From the NCBI GenBank assembly GCA_034434695.1, contig DAOTYY010000109.1:1-5474 (forward strand): a stretch of 5,474 bases of DNA, given 5' to 3'. The notes under the pieces are model-generated. The model was not told the DNA's origin and made no database searches. It saw nothing but the letters and a program-made list of their open reading frames with translations. Numbering within the stretch: position 1 is the first letter of the stretch; each line of letters begins with the position of its first letter. This stretch comes from DYEC01 sp034434695. Lineage in GTDB: Bacteria > Chloroflexota > Anaerolineae > Anaerolineales > Anaerolineaceae. A program made the position numbers and the translations under genes. Shown here piece by piece: positions 1-5,428 of the stretch.

Positions 1-152
1 TCTATACTGTCATACGGCCGATATTCCGCCTTCCCTAAAAATTGACAGTACTTCGTGATCGCCGCCGTCAGCGTCGTCTTCCCATGATCAATGTGCCCCA
101 TCGTCCCTACATTCAAATGCGGCTTCGTTCGTTCATACTTCTGCTTCGCCAT
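1..152 (-). CDS. tuf: Elongation factor Tu, N-terminal 50 codons (runs off the left edge)
   Basis: EF-Tu is the cytoplasmic GTPase that delivers aminoacyl-tRNA to the ribosomal A site. The visible N-terminus reads MAKQKYERTKPHLNVGTMG, followed by HIDHGKTTLTAAITK and ending ...EYRPYDSI. The P-loop GHIDHGKT (residues 19-26) fits the GxxxxGK[ST] nucleotide-binding motif and the surrounding residues are near-invariant in EF-Tu. The start at 152 is preceded on the minus strand by AAGGAGAG (158-165), a good Shine-Dalgarno site with about 7 nt from its core to the ATG. The gene lies 52 nt downstream of tRNA-Thr(GGT) with no terminator between them, so it is probably co-transcribed with the tRNAs, as in tufB operons. 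Switch regions and domains 2 and 3 are outside the window. Many bacteria carry two tuf copies; this would be the tRNA-linked one. Paralogous GTPases (SelB, IF-2) are excluded by the N-terminal MAKQKYERTKPH. Confidence 0.97.
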   Translation of the reverse strand, partial: MAKQKYERTKPHLNVGTMGHIDHGKTTLTAAITKYCQFLGKAEYRPYDSI

Positions 153-157
153 TCTTT

Positions 158-165
158 CTCTCCTT
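158..165 (-). promoter_or_regulatory. Ribosome binding site of tuf
   Basis: The minus strand reads AAGGAGAG followed by AAAGA and the ATG of tuf. This is a strong anti-16S match and fixes the EF-Tu start. The spacer to the tRNA upstream (153-204) shows no stem-loop terminator, which supports read-through from the tRNA genes into tuf. Confidence 0.8.
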
Positions 166-204
166 TTATTAAAGCAAAGAAATTCAGGTTACGGCGATGA
201 TAAG

Positions 205-277
205 AGCCCTCAATGGGACTTGAACCCATGACCCCGTTCTTACCAAGAACGTGCTCTACCGGCTGAGCTATGAGGGC
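205..277 (-). tRNA. tRNA-Thr (anticodon GGT)
   Basis: The minus strand folds into a full cloverleaf: acceptor GCCCTCA/TGAGGGC, D stem GCTC/GAGC, anticodon stem CGTTC/GAACG with loop TTGGTAA (anticodon GGT), variable loop GGGTC, and T arm ATGGG-TTCAAGT-CCCAT. The discriminator base is T at 205. The first two acceptor pairs (G1-C72, C2-G71) and the GU of the anticodon fit threonine identity. No 3' CCA is encoded (TCTT follows), so it must be added by tRNA nucleotidyltransferase. This is the last tRNA before tuf, the same place as thrT in the E. coli tufB operon. It decodes ACC/ACU. Confidence 0.97.
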
Positions 278-296
278 TTGCCGTTCCCTACAATTT

Positions 297-310
297 TGGT
301 CTTGCGACCA
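297..310 (-). other. Stem-loop with GCAA tetraloop in the Tyr-Thr tRNA spacer
   Basis: In the minus-strand transcript the sequence TGGTC-GCAA-GACCA forms a 5-bp stem closed by a GNRA-type tetraloop. It begins one nucleotide after the discriminator base of tRNA-Tyr and is followed by AAAATTG, too few U residues for an intrinsic terminator. It may guide 3'-end processing of tRNA-Tyr or block exonucleases. The function is inferred only from position and shape. Confidence 0.5.
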
Positions 311-311
311 G

Positions 312-395
312 TGGGCGGTGAAGGATTCGAACCTCCGAAGGCGTTCCGCCAACTGATTTACAGTCAGTCCCCGTTGGCCACTTGGGTAACCGCCC
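312..395 (-). tRNA. tRNA-Tyr (anticodon GTA)
   Basis: This is a class II tRNA of 84 nt on the minus strand. The acceptor is GGGCGGT/ACCGCCC with discriminator A (312). The D stem is CCC/GGG, and the anticodon stem ACTGA/TCAGT encloses loop CTGTAAA (anticodon GTA). The long variable arm has stem GGCG/CGCC with loop GAA, and the T arm is GGAGG-TTCGAAT-CCTTC. The long variable arm together with GTA is diagnostic of bacterial tRNA-Tyr. CCA is not encoded (CTGG follows). It is the middle tRNA of the cluster, at the place of tyrU in E. coli, and is bracketed by two GCAA-capped hairpins. Confidence 0.97.
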
Positions 396-478
396 GCACT
401 TGAGCTGTTGCCAGCTCGCAAGTGAGATTGTTTTTTGGCAGCTATACAAACCAATCTCACTTGCCAGCCCACAACCTG
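396..478 (-). repeat. Structured 83-nt tRNA spacer with long inverted repeat
   Basis: The spacer between tRNA-Thr(TGT) and tRNA-Tyr is dominated by a perfect 13-bp inverted repeat, GCAAGTGAGATTG (418-430) against CAATCTCACTTGC (452-464), around a 21-nt loop. Pairing continues inward (432-434 with 448-450) and outward (414-416 with 466-468) after single mismatches, giving about 19 pairs in total. A second hairpin, GAGCTG-GCAA-CAGCTC in the transcript (402-417), abuts the long stem on the tRNA-Tyr side. The octamer TTGCCAGC occurs twice (408-415 and 461-468). No open reading frame or tRNA remnant is apparent. It could be an RNA-processing element, a small palindromic mobile repeat, or both. Confidence 0.6.
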
Positions 479-550
479 AGCCGACGATGGGAGTCGAACC
501 CATAACCGACCGCTTACAAGGCGGTTGCTCTGCCGTTGAGCTACGTCGGC
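479..550 (-). tRNA. tRNA-Thr (anticodon TGT)
   Basis: The minus strand gives a complete cloverleaf: acceptor GCCGACG/CGTCGGC, D stem GCTC/GAGC with loop AACGGCA, anticodon stem ACCGC/GCGGT with loop CTTGTAA (anticodon TGT), variable loop CGGTT, and T arm ATGGG-TTCGACT-CCCAT. The discriminator is T (479) and no CCA is encoded. The T-arm stem is identical to that of the GGT isoacceptor downstream. It is the first gene of the transcription unit, about 35 nt after the predicted start site, matching thrU in E. coli. It reads ACA and probably ACG. Confidence 0.97.
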
Positions 551-591
551 AAATGACAAGCACAGTGTTAAACAGCGAACTAGCGGGTAGG

Positions 592-620
592 ATTATACCA
601 AACCAATGATATAAAGGCAA
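592..620 (-). promoter_or_regulatory. Promoter of the tRNA-tuf operon
   Basis: On the minus strand a perfect -10 TATAAT (592-597), extended by TGG immediately upstream, sits 17 bp from a -35 TTGCCT (615-620; 4 of 6 consensus positions). Transcription should start near 585, about 35 nt before tRNA-Thr(TGT). The bases between the -10 and the start are CCTACCCGC, a GC-rich discriminator of the kind seen at stringently controlled stable-RNA promoters. Upstream of the -35, A-tracts in this strand (plus-strand T runs at 635-639 and 646-651) are spaced about 11.5 bp, which suggests an UP-like or curved activating element. Confidence 0.75.
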
Positions 621-696
621 GGTTCGCGCTTTACTTTTTATTGCATTTTTTGCTTTATTGGCAGGATCCGTTCTCTTTTGATGCCTTGAACCAAAC

Positions 697-727
697 TTAA
701 CAAACCCAAATATCTGCATGGTATAAT
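697..727 (+). promoter_or_regulatory. Promoter of glyQS
   Basis: A perfect TATAAT (722-727) preceded by TGG makes an extended -10 box. The best -35 is TTAACA (697-702; 5 of 6 consensus positions), but the 19-bp spacing is long, so recognition may rest mainly on the extended -10. Transcription would start near 734, leaving a leader of about 30 nt. The 10-mer TGGTATAATC is identical to that of the divergent tRNA promoter, but here the region after the -10 (CACATTTCC) is less GC-rich. Confidence 0.65.
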
Positions 728-753
728 CACATTTCCAAAAACTGTCTGCTGCT

Positions 754-758
754 GGAGA
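754..758 (+). promoter_or_regulatory. Ribosome binding site of glyQS
   Basis: GGAGA lies 4 nt before the ATG at 763, a slightly short but acceptable spacing. It supports this start, which also agrees with the N-terminus expected for the GlyQ family (a short tail, then the first helix LTLQHFW). Confidence 0.6.
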
Positions 759-762
759 ACAA

Positions 763-3700
763 ATGCCAAAAGCGCTCGACTTCCAATCTATCATGCTCAC
801 CTTGCAGCATTTCTGGGCTGACCATGGCTGCCTTATCTGGCAACCTTATTATACACAGGTGGGTGCCGGGACAAATAACCCCGCCACCATTCTGCGCGTT
901 CTCGGCCCAGAGCCATGGAATGTTGCTTACGTTGAACCTTCTATCCGTCCGGATGACGGACGCTACGGTGAAAATCCCAATCGGCTACAACAACATTACC
1001 AGTTCCAGGTCATCCTCAAACCCGACCCCGGTAATCCACAAGAGCTTTATTTGCAATCATTGGTGGCGTTGGGGATTGATCCGCACCGGCACGATATCCG
1101 ATTTGTAGAGGACAATTGGGAATCGCCTGCTTTGGGCGCCTGGGGATTGGGATGGGAAGTCTGGCTGGATGGGCAGGAAATCACCCAATTCACCTATTTT
1201 CAGCAGGCAGGCGGAATGCAGCTCGATCCGGTCTCCGTTGAAATCACCTACGGGCTGGAACGAATTGCTATGCCCTTGCAGGGAGTAAGCAATTTCAGAG
1301 ATATTCACTGGAATGAGCGTTTTACTTATGGCGATATGAATCTGCAAGGCGAACAGGAACACAGCAAATACTATTTTGAGCTGGCAGATGTCGAACGTGT
1401 TCAGAAAATGTATGAGCTGTTTGAGGCTGAAGCAGAAAACGCACTGGCGCATGGGCTGATTCTGCCAGCACATGATTACATCCTAAAATGCTCACACACG
1501 TTTAACATTCTGGACACGCGCGGCGCTATTGGGGTAACTGAGCGACAAGCATTTTTCGCACGTATGCGTGACTTATCACGTCGTGTCGCCGAAGCTTATC
1601 TGGCGGAGCGGAAACGACAAGAATACCCTTGGCTACCAGCAGAAGTCAAAACAACAAAAACCCAAAGTGATGCCCCAGCACTTAACATACCCGCAATCAC
1701 TACACGAAGTTGTGATTTTTTGCTGGAAATTGGCACCGAAGAGCTTCCTGCTGGTGACCTGCAAGTTGCTCTTGACCAGTTGACCGAGCGCGTCCCAATC
1801 TGGCTGGATGAGTTGCGGCTTACCCACGGTGAGGTACAGGTATGGGGAACGCCGCGCCGGCTGGTGGTGCATGTCAGAGACCTCGCCACACGCCAGACAG
1901 ACCGCCAGACAGTTTATAAAGGACCTCCAGCGCATCGTGCCTATGACACTGCCGGTCAACCAACACCCGCAGCCGAAGGGTTCGCCCGCAGTAAGGGCGT
2001 TGCTGTTGCTGACCTTGAGATACGCGAAATAGACGGCGGTAAATATGTAGTTGCACTGGTACATGAAGCCGGACGTCCAGCCGTCGAAGTGCTCAGCGAA
2101 GCGCTTTCGGGGTTGATTGCCAATATTCACTTCGATAAACCGATGCGCTGGAATAGTAGCAATGTTTTCTTTTCTCGACCTATTCGCTGGTTGTTGGCGC
2201 TTCTAGATGATAAGGTGATCCCCTTCAGCTATGCTGGGGTAGAAAGCGGGAGAAAGACGCGCGGTCTGCGTTTCTACGAACCTGAGGTGATTGAAATTCG
2301 GGATATTTCTGGCTATTTTCAGGCGCTTGAATCCCAAGGTATCCTGATAAATCCTGAGAAACGCCGCCAGAAAATCAATCAGCAGGTGCGGCAACTGGTC
2401 CAAGAAGTGGCGGGGAATGCGGATTTACTGGATGAAGACCTGTTGAACGAAGTGACTCATCTGGTAGAAGCTCCAACCGCTTTTCGTGGAAAGTTTGAAG
2501 AGTCTTATCTGGCTCTGCCGCCCGAAGTGCTGGTTTCAGTGATGAAAAAACATCAGCGATATTTTCCTGTCTGGTCAAAAGGCGGAGGGCTCTTACCTTA
2601 CTTCATTGGCGTGCGAAATGGTGATACAGAACACCTTGAGGTAGTCACCAATGGGAATGAGCAAGTCATTCGCGCCCGTTTTTCGGATGCGTCTTTCTTC
2701 ATCAGTGAAGATCTCAAGCACAAACTGGAAGATTTCCTGCCGCGTCTAGGTACGTTGATGTTTCAGACAAAACTTGGTTCTATGCTTAATAAATCACAAC
2801 GCATCGAAAAGCTGGTGGAACGTTTGATGCCCATGTTAAATCTGTCACCAGATGAAGTCAATACGGTACGCCGGGCAGCCAGATTGTGCAAAGCGGATTT
2901 AGTAACCCACATGGTTATCGAGATGACTTCGTTGCAAGGAATTATGGGACGCTACTATGCATTGAAGTCCGGTGAAACACCGGCGGTAGCGCAGGCGATA
3001 TTTGAACACTACCTGCCTCGATTTACAGGTGACAGCCTGCCCGAAAGCAATGCGGGACTGTTGATTGGATTAGCGGATCGGTTGGATACACTGACGGGTC
3101 TGTTTGCTGCCGGTCTGGCGCCTTCCGGCACGAAAGATCCATTCGCACAGCGCCGCGCTGCGCTGGGGCTGGTTCAACTGTTGATTGCCCGTGACCTCGA
3201 TTTTGACCTTCGAAACGGACTAGCAGAAGCCGCCAGGCTGTTGCCAATCCCAGCCAGCCCGGAAAGCCTCAAAGAGTGCCTGGACTTCATCGCCGGGCGG
3301 TTACGTGTCATGTTGATAGATCAGGGTTATCGCTATGATGTCGTGGATGCGGTGCTGGCAGCCCAAAAGCACAATCCAGCAGGTTGTATGCGAGCAGTGA
3401 AGGAGCTTTCCGAATGGGTAGCACGCCCGGACTGGCATACAATTTTGCCAGCCTTTGCGCGCTGCGTGCGTATCCTTCGCACCCAACCAGGGGAATACAC
3501 CTTACGACCAGAATTGCTGGATTCCGAAGAAAAAATGCTGTATCAGGCACTGTTAAAAGCCGAAAATGCCGCCCGCCGCCCTGGATCGGCTGCAGATTTC
3601 CTTTCCGCCTTTGAACCGATGATTCCGGCAATCAACCGCTTTTTCGATCAAGTGTTGGTGATGGCTGAAGATGCGGATATTCGCGCCAACCGCCTGGCGC

Positions 3701-3765
3701 TGCTCCAACGCGTTGCCAATCTAGCGGTTGGCGTAGCTGACCTATCCTTGCTGGAAGGCTTTTAG
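763..3765 (+). CDS. glyQS: Glycyl-tRNA synthetase, fused alpha and beta subunits
   Basis: This enzyme charges tRNA-Gly with glycine using ATP in the cytoplasm. At 1000 residues it equals E. coli GlyQ (303) plus GlyS (689) joined in one frame. Residues 1-292 are the class II catalytic alpha part, with ILTLQHFW-like start, VGAGTNNPAT (33-42), LGPEPWNVAYVEPS (47-60), RPDDGRYGENPNR (62-74), FVEDNWESPALGAWGLGWEVW (split over 114-134), TQFTYFQQAGG (141-151) and ITYGLERIAM (161-170). Residues about 293-315 are a polar, Ala/Thr/Pro-containing linker. The beta part starts at FLLEIGTEELPAG (319-331) and carries LMRW-like KPMRWNSSNVFFSRPIRW (459-476), MKKHQRYFPV (594-603), an HD-domain-like core, KADLVTHMVIEM..LQGIMGRYYA (710-733), DPFAQRRAALG (792-802) and a C-terminal DALR-type anticodon/tRNA-binding domain ending ADLSLL (992-997). 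GGAGA (754-758) precedes the ATG. Split glyQ and glyS genes are the common bacterial form; fusions are known in Chlamydia and plastids. No frame break is seen, so the fusion looks genuine. Confidence 0.96.
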   Translation: MPKALDFQSIMLTLQHFWADHGCLIWQPYYTQVGAGTNNPATILRVLGPEPWNVAYVEPSIRPDDGRYGENPNRLQQHYQFQVILKPDPGNPQELYLQSLVALGIDPHRHDIRFVEDNWESPALGAWGLGWEVWLDGQEITQFTYFQQAGGMQLDPVSVEITYGLERIAMPLQGVSNFRDIHWNERFTYGDMNLQGEQEHSKYYFELADVERVQKMYELFEAEAENALAHGLILPAHDYILKCSHTFNILDTRGAIGVTERQAFFARMRDLSRRVAEAYLAERKRQEYPWLPAEVKTTKTQSDAPALNIPAITTRSCDFLLEIGTEELPAGDLQVALDQLTERVPIWLDELRLTHGEVQVWGTPRRLVVHVRDLATRQTDRQTVYKGPPAHRAYDTAGQPTPAAEGFARSKGVAVADLEIREIDGGKYVVALVHEAGRPAVEVLSEALSGLIANIHFDKPMRWNSSNVFFSRPIRWLLALLDDKVIPFSYAGVESGRKTRGLRFYEPEVIEIRDISGYFQALESQGILINPEKRRQKINQQVRQLVQEVAGNADLLDEDLLNEVTHLVEAPTAFRGKFEESYLALPPEVLVSVMKKHQRYFPVWSKGGGLLPYFIGVRNGDTEHLEVVTNGNEQVIRARFSDASFFISEDLKHKLEDFLPRLGTLMFQTKLGSMLNKSQRIEKLVERLMPMLNLSPDEVNTVRRAARLCKADLVTHMVIEMTSLQGIMGRYYALKSGETPAVAQAIFEHYLPRFTGDSLPESNAGLLIGLADRLDTLTGLFAAGLAPSGTKDPFAQRRAALGLVQLLIARDLDFDLRNGLAEAARLLPIPASPESLKECLDFIAGRLRVMLIDQGYRYDVVDAVLAAQKHNPAGCMRAVKELSEWVARPDWHTILPAFARCVRILRTQPGEYTLRPELLDSEEKMLYQALLKAENAARRPGSAADFLSAFEPMIPAINRFFDQVLVMAEDADIRANRLALLQRVANLAVGVADLSLLEGF

Positions 3766-3778
3766 TCCCCAATTGCTT
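3766..3778. other. 13-bp convergent gap between glyQS and the lipoprotein gene
   Basis: The two stop codons face each other with only 13 bp between them and no hairpin with a U tract on either strand. Any terminator must lie within the neighbouring coding sequence or act through Rho, so overlapping antisense 3' ends are likely. Confidence 0.7.
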
Positions 3779-5197
3779 TCAATACGGCAGTGGAATGAGC
3801 CAGTAATTTTCGCCATCCCCTTCAGCCGTCCAACCGGTTAGACCGCTGTTTTCGACTTTAATCTTCCACCACACCCAGCCATCGGTACAAACCGGGCCCT
3901 CAATCAGTTGAATGCGCGTGTACGGCCCAATTTCGCCCACAATTTTAGAGTGCAAATTCGGCTCTACGCGCACCCGATTGGGAATAGGCGGCGATGGATT
4001 CACTTCTGCGAAATCACCCAAACGAAACTGAGTTGGGTAGCTACCCTGACAAACTTCACCAGGCGGTAACTTGGGGAGCGGTGTGCTGGTCGGCTGTAAG
4101 CGCCGTCCGGTTTCAACCTGCGTTACAAGCTGACCGCTAAGCCGATCAATTCGATATAGCCGCGCTTCGATTGGACTGTGCGCCCAGATTGCTTCTTCTG
4201 AAACGATCAGTTCGGTCAATTCTGCCCCCGTTCTCGCCAGCGCAGTGACAGCCAAAGTAGATGTATCTACCTTTACAATATCCCCGCTGTTCAACGCTAC
4301 CCAAATGTTGGCATCATCTGAAACCAGGTCCAACGGATAGTCACCATCTGCAGCCACATCCACCACTTGCAGAATACGTCCATCTTGCGGATCAACACGA
4401 TAAATATAATGCGAACGTCGGTCCTGGGAGATCGTATAGATACCGCTGGGATGAACTGCAAAACGTGCAAACTGATGAACATACTCCGCAGAAGTCACCG
4501 CTTTAGGCAAGGTAACGTTCACCATTTGAACGGGATCTATATGTCCCAGCAGCGTGAAAACCTCCATCGCTTGCAATACCCAAACCCCTGTACCATCCAC
4601 TTCAGCCTGAAAAGGCTGGGCGGGCAATGGGTATAGCCCGATGATGGAATCTCCCTGCGGCGTGAGCCGCGCCAGGTTTGCAGTGCCCTTGCCTTGTGCT
4701 TTGCTCAAACAAGCCCACACCCCACCCTTCCCAGCAGTAATACAACGTACCCCGCCTTCCAGAAACGTTTGTCGGGCAGTTTCCTGACCAGTATAGGGGT
4801 CAATGCGGGCGATGAATGTTTCACCAGGCTTGGTTTGGTAAAGCCAAATCGTCCCCTCGCCAACTGCCATGCCGCCCGGATCAGCCGAAAGGCGGATATG
4901 CGCAAACATACTGTTCACCGCCGGGTCAATACCCACCAGCGCCGGCTCAGCAGGGTTGATCAGCCAAACCCCAATACCAGATGATGTCTTTGGCGCAACC
5001 TGCACCACAACCGAAGTTGCCGTTGGGGGTACCATCGCCGTTGCCCCCGTCAATCCAGAAGATTCCACCGTCATGGTTGCATGAATATCCGGTGATAGTT
5101 GCTCTATCATCGGTTCAGGAGTCAACGGCTGACCGGGTATTTCACATCCCACCAGCCATAACAAGAGAGTTAATGAAAACCAGAACCGCAATTTCAT
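3779..5197 (-). CDS. Predicted lipoprotein: seven-repeat beta-propeller plus C-terminal SH3-like domain
   Basis: I do not recognise a named gene. The 472-residue product starts MKLRFWFSLTLLLWLVGC, a type II signal peptide with positively charged start, hydrophobic core and lipobox LVGC (Cys18). It should therefore be lipid-anchored outside the cytoplasmic membrane. A Thr/Pro-containing spacer (19-72) follows. Residues about 74-362 hold seven related units, each with a G/N-[VI]-[WY] strand and most with a later [IV]-D-P-x-x-G-like turn. The aromatic markers are W78, W118, W161, W206, Y254, W299 and W338, spaced 39-48 residues, as expected for a seven-bladed propeller of the Vgb/NHL/PQQ-like type. 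After a Pro/Thr linker (365-380), residues 383-470 form an SH3-like domain with NRVRVEPN (407-414), GPVCTDGWVWWKI (434-446) and GLTGWTAEGDG (452-462); C383 and C437 could form a disulfide. GAGG (5206-5209) lies 8 nt before the start. A role in sensing, binding or scaffolding at the cell surface is possible, but no ligand or enzymatic activity can be read from the sequence. Confidence 0.85.
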   Translation of the reverse strand: MKLRFWFSLTLLLWLVGCEIPGQPLTPEPMIEQLSPDIHATMTVESSGLTGATAMVPPTATSVVVQVAPKTSSGIGVWLINPAEPALVGIDPAVNSMFAHIRLSADPGGMAVGEGTIWLYQTKPGETFIARIDPYTGQETARQTFLEGGVRCITAGKGGVWACLSKAQGKGTANLARLTPQGDSIIGLYPLPAQPFQAEVDGTGVWVLQAMEVFTLLGHIDPVQMVNVTLPKAVTSAEYVHQFARFAVHPSGIYTISQDRRSHYIYRVDPQDGRILQVVDVAADGDYPLDLVSDDANIWVALNSGDIVKVDTSTLAVTALARTGAELTELIVSEEAIWAHSPIEARLYRIDRLSGQLVTQVETGRRLQPTSTPLPKLPPGEVCQGSYPTQFRLGDFAEVNPSPPIPNRVRVEPNLHSKIVGEIGPYTRIQLIEGPVCTDGWVWWKIKVENSGLTGWTAEGDGENYWLIPLPY

Positions 5198-5338
5198 GTG
5201 CTAAACCTCGGCTGACAAACTTACTCACATAATTGCAGATTGCATCACAAACAAAACTTAAGCTCATCTATATTATCCCACGCAAACGATCGAAAAACAA
5301 AAAAACACTTCTTGCGATTTTTCCGCGTCTCTATTAAA
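5198..5338. other. AT-rich region between the lipoprotein gene and the insertion sequence
   Basis: No gene is supported here. It contains the lipoprotein ribosome binding site (GAGG, 5206-5209), the predicted promoter (5272-5300) and an A-rich run (5293-5308). The insertion sequence appears to begin just to the right, so the regulatory region has probably kept its proximal promoter but lost continuity with whatever originally lay further upstream. Confidence 0.5.
5272..5300 (-). promoter_or_regulatory. Probable promoter of the lipoprotein gene
   Basis: On the minus strand GATAAT (5272-5277; 5 of 6 consensus positions) is preceded by TGG, giving an extended -10. A weak -35 TTGTTT (5295-5300) lies at 17 bp. 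Transcription would start near 5265, leaving a leader of about 68 nt before the ATG at 5197. The A-rich plus-strand DNA at 5293-5308 appears as T-tracts on this strand. Confidence 0.45.
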
Positions 5339-5416
5339 GTTAACGTGAGTTCGGGATAAGGAGAGGATCTCCAAAAGGGAGTAAACTTTTGTTACCACAA
5401 CAACAGTTGAAACCCC

Positions 5417-5422
5417 AGGAGA
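5417..5422 (+). promoter_or_regulatory. Ribosome binding site of the transposase
   Basis: AGGAGA sits 6 nt upstream of the ATG at 5429, a near-ideal Shine-Dalgarno arrangement. It supports the start of the partial transposase gene even though only 15 codons are visible. Confidence 0.65.
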
Positions 5423-5428
5423 CCCTCA

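Larger units (their letters stand above)
551..762. other. Divergent intergenic region between the tRNA-tuf operon and glyQS
   Basis: This 212-bp stretch has no supported gene. It holds the minus-strand promoter of the tRNA-tuf operon (592-620), T-rich DNA (630-659) that would act as A-tracts upstream of that promoter, and the plus-strand promoter of glyQS (697-727). About 100 bp separate the two -10 boxes. No tRNA-sensing T-box leader, riboswitch or terminator is visible; the glyQS leader is too short (about 30 nt) to hold one. Confidence 0.7.

Noticed and set aside
575..627. GCGAAC (575-580) and GTTCGC (622-627) flanking the tRNA-tuf promoter as a possible operator pair
   Set aside because: Only 6 bp per arm with a 41-bp gap; expected often by chance and not supported by any further symmetry.
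728..762. Possible T-box or other tRNA-sensing leader before glyQS
   Set aside because: The leader after the predicted start site is about 30 nt, with no stem I, specifier loop, T-box motif or terminator hairpin.
113..800. Open frames on both strands through the tRNA cluster (for example 113-559 and 288-800 minus, 382-609 plus)
   Set aside because: They run through three well-formed tRNA genes, the tuf start and two promoters, have no ribosome binding site of note and resemble no protein family.
1057..3631. Many secondary open frames in glyQS on both strands
   Set aside because: They are overlaps of a gene whose main frame matches GlyQ and GlyS along its full length; none has a convincing start or recognisable product.
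4261..5232. Plus-strand frames opposite the lipoprotein gene
   Set aside because: Short, low-complexity translations without ribosome binding sites; the minus frame has a signal peptide, repeats and a recognisable domain.
5372..5391. CAAAAG/CTTTTG hairpin as an intrinsic terminator
   Set aside because: The stem is short and AT-rich and no U tract follows; it lies between the IS end and its transposase, where termination is not obviously needed.
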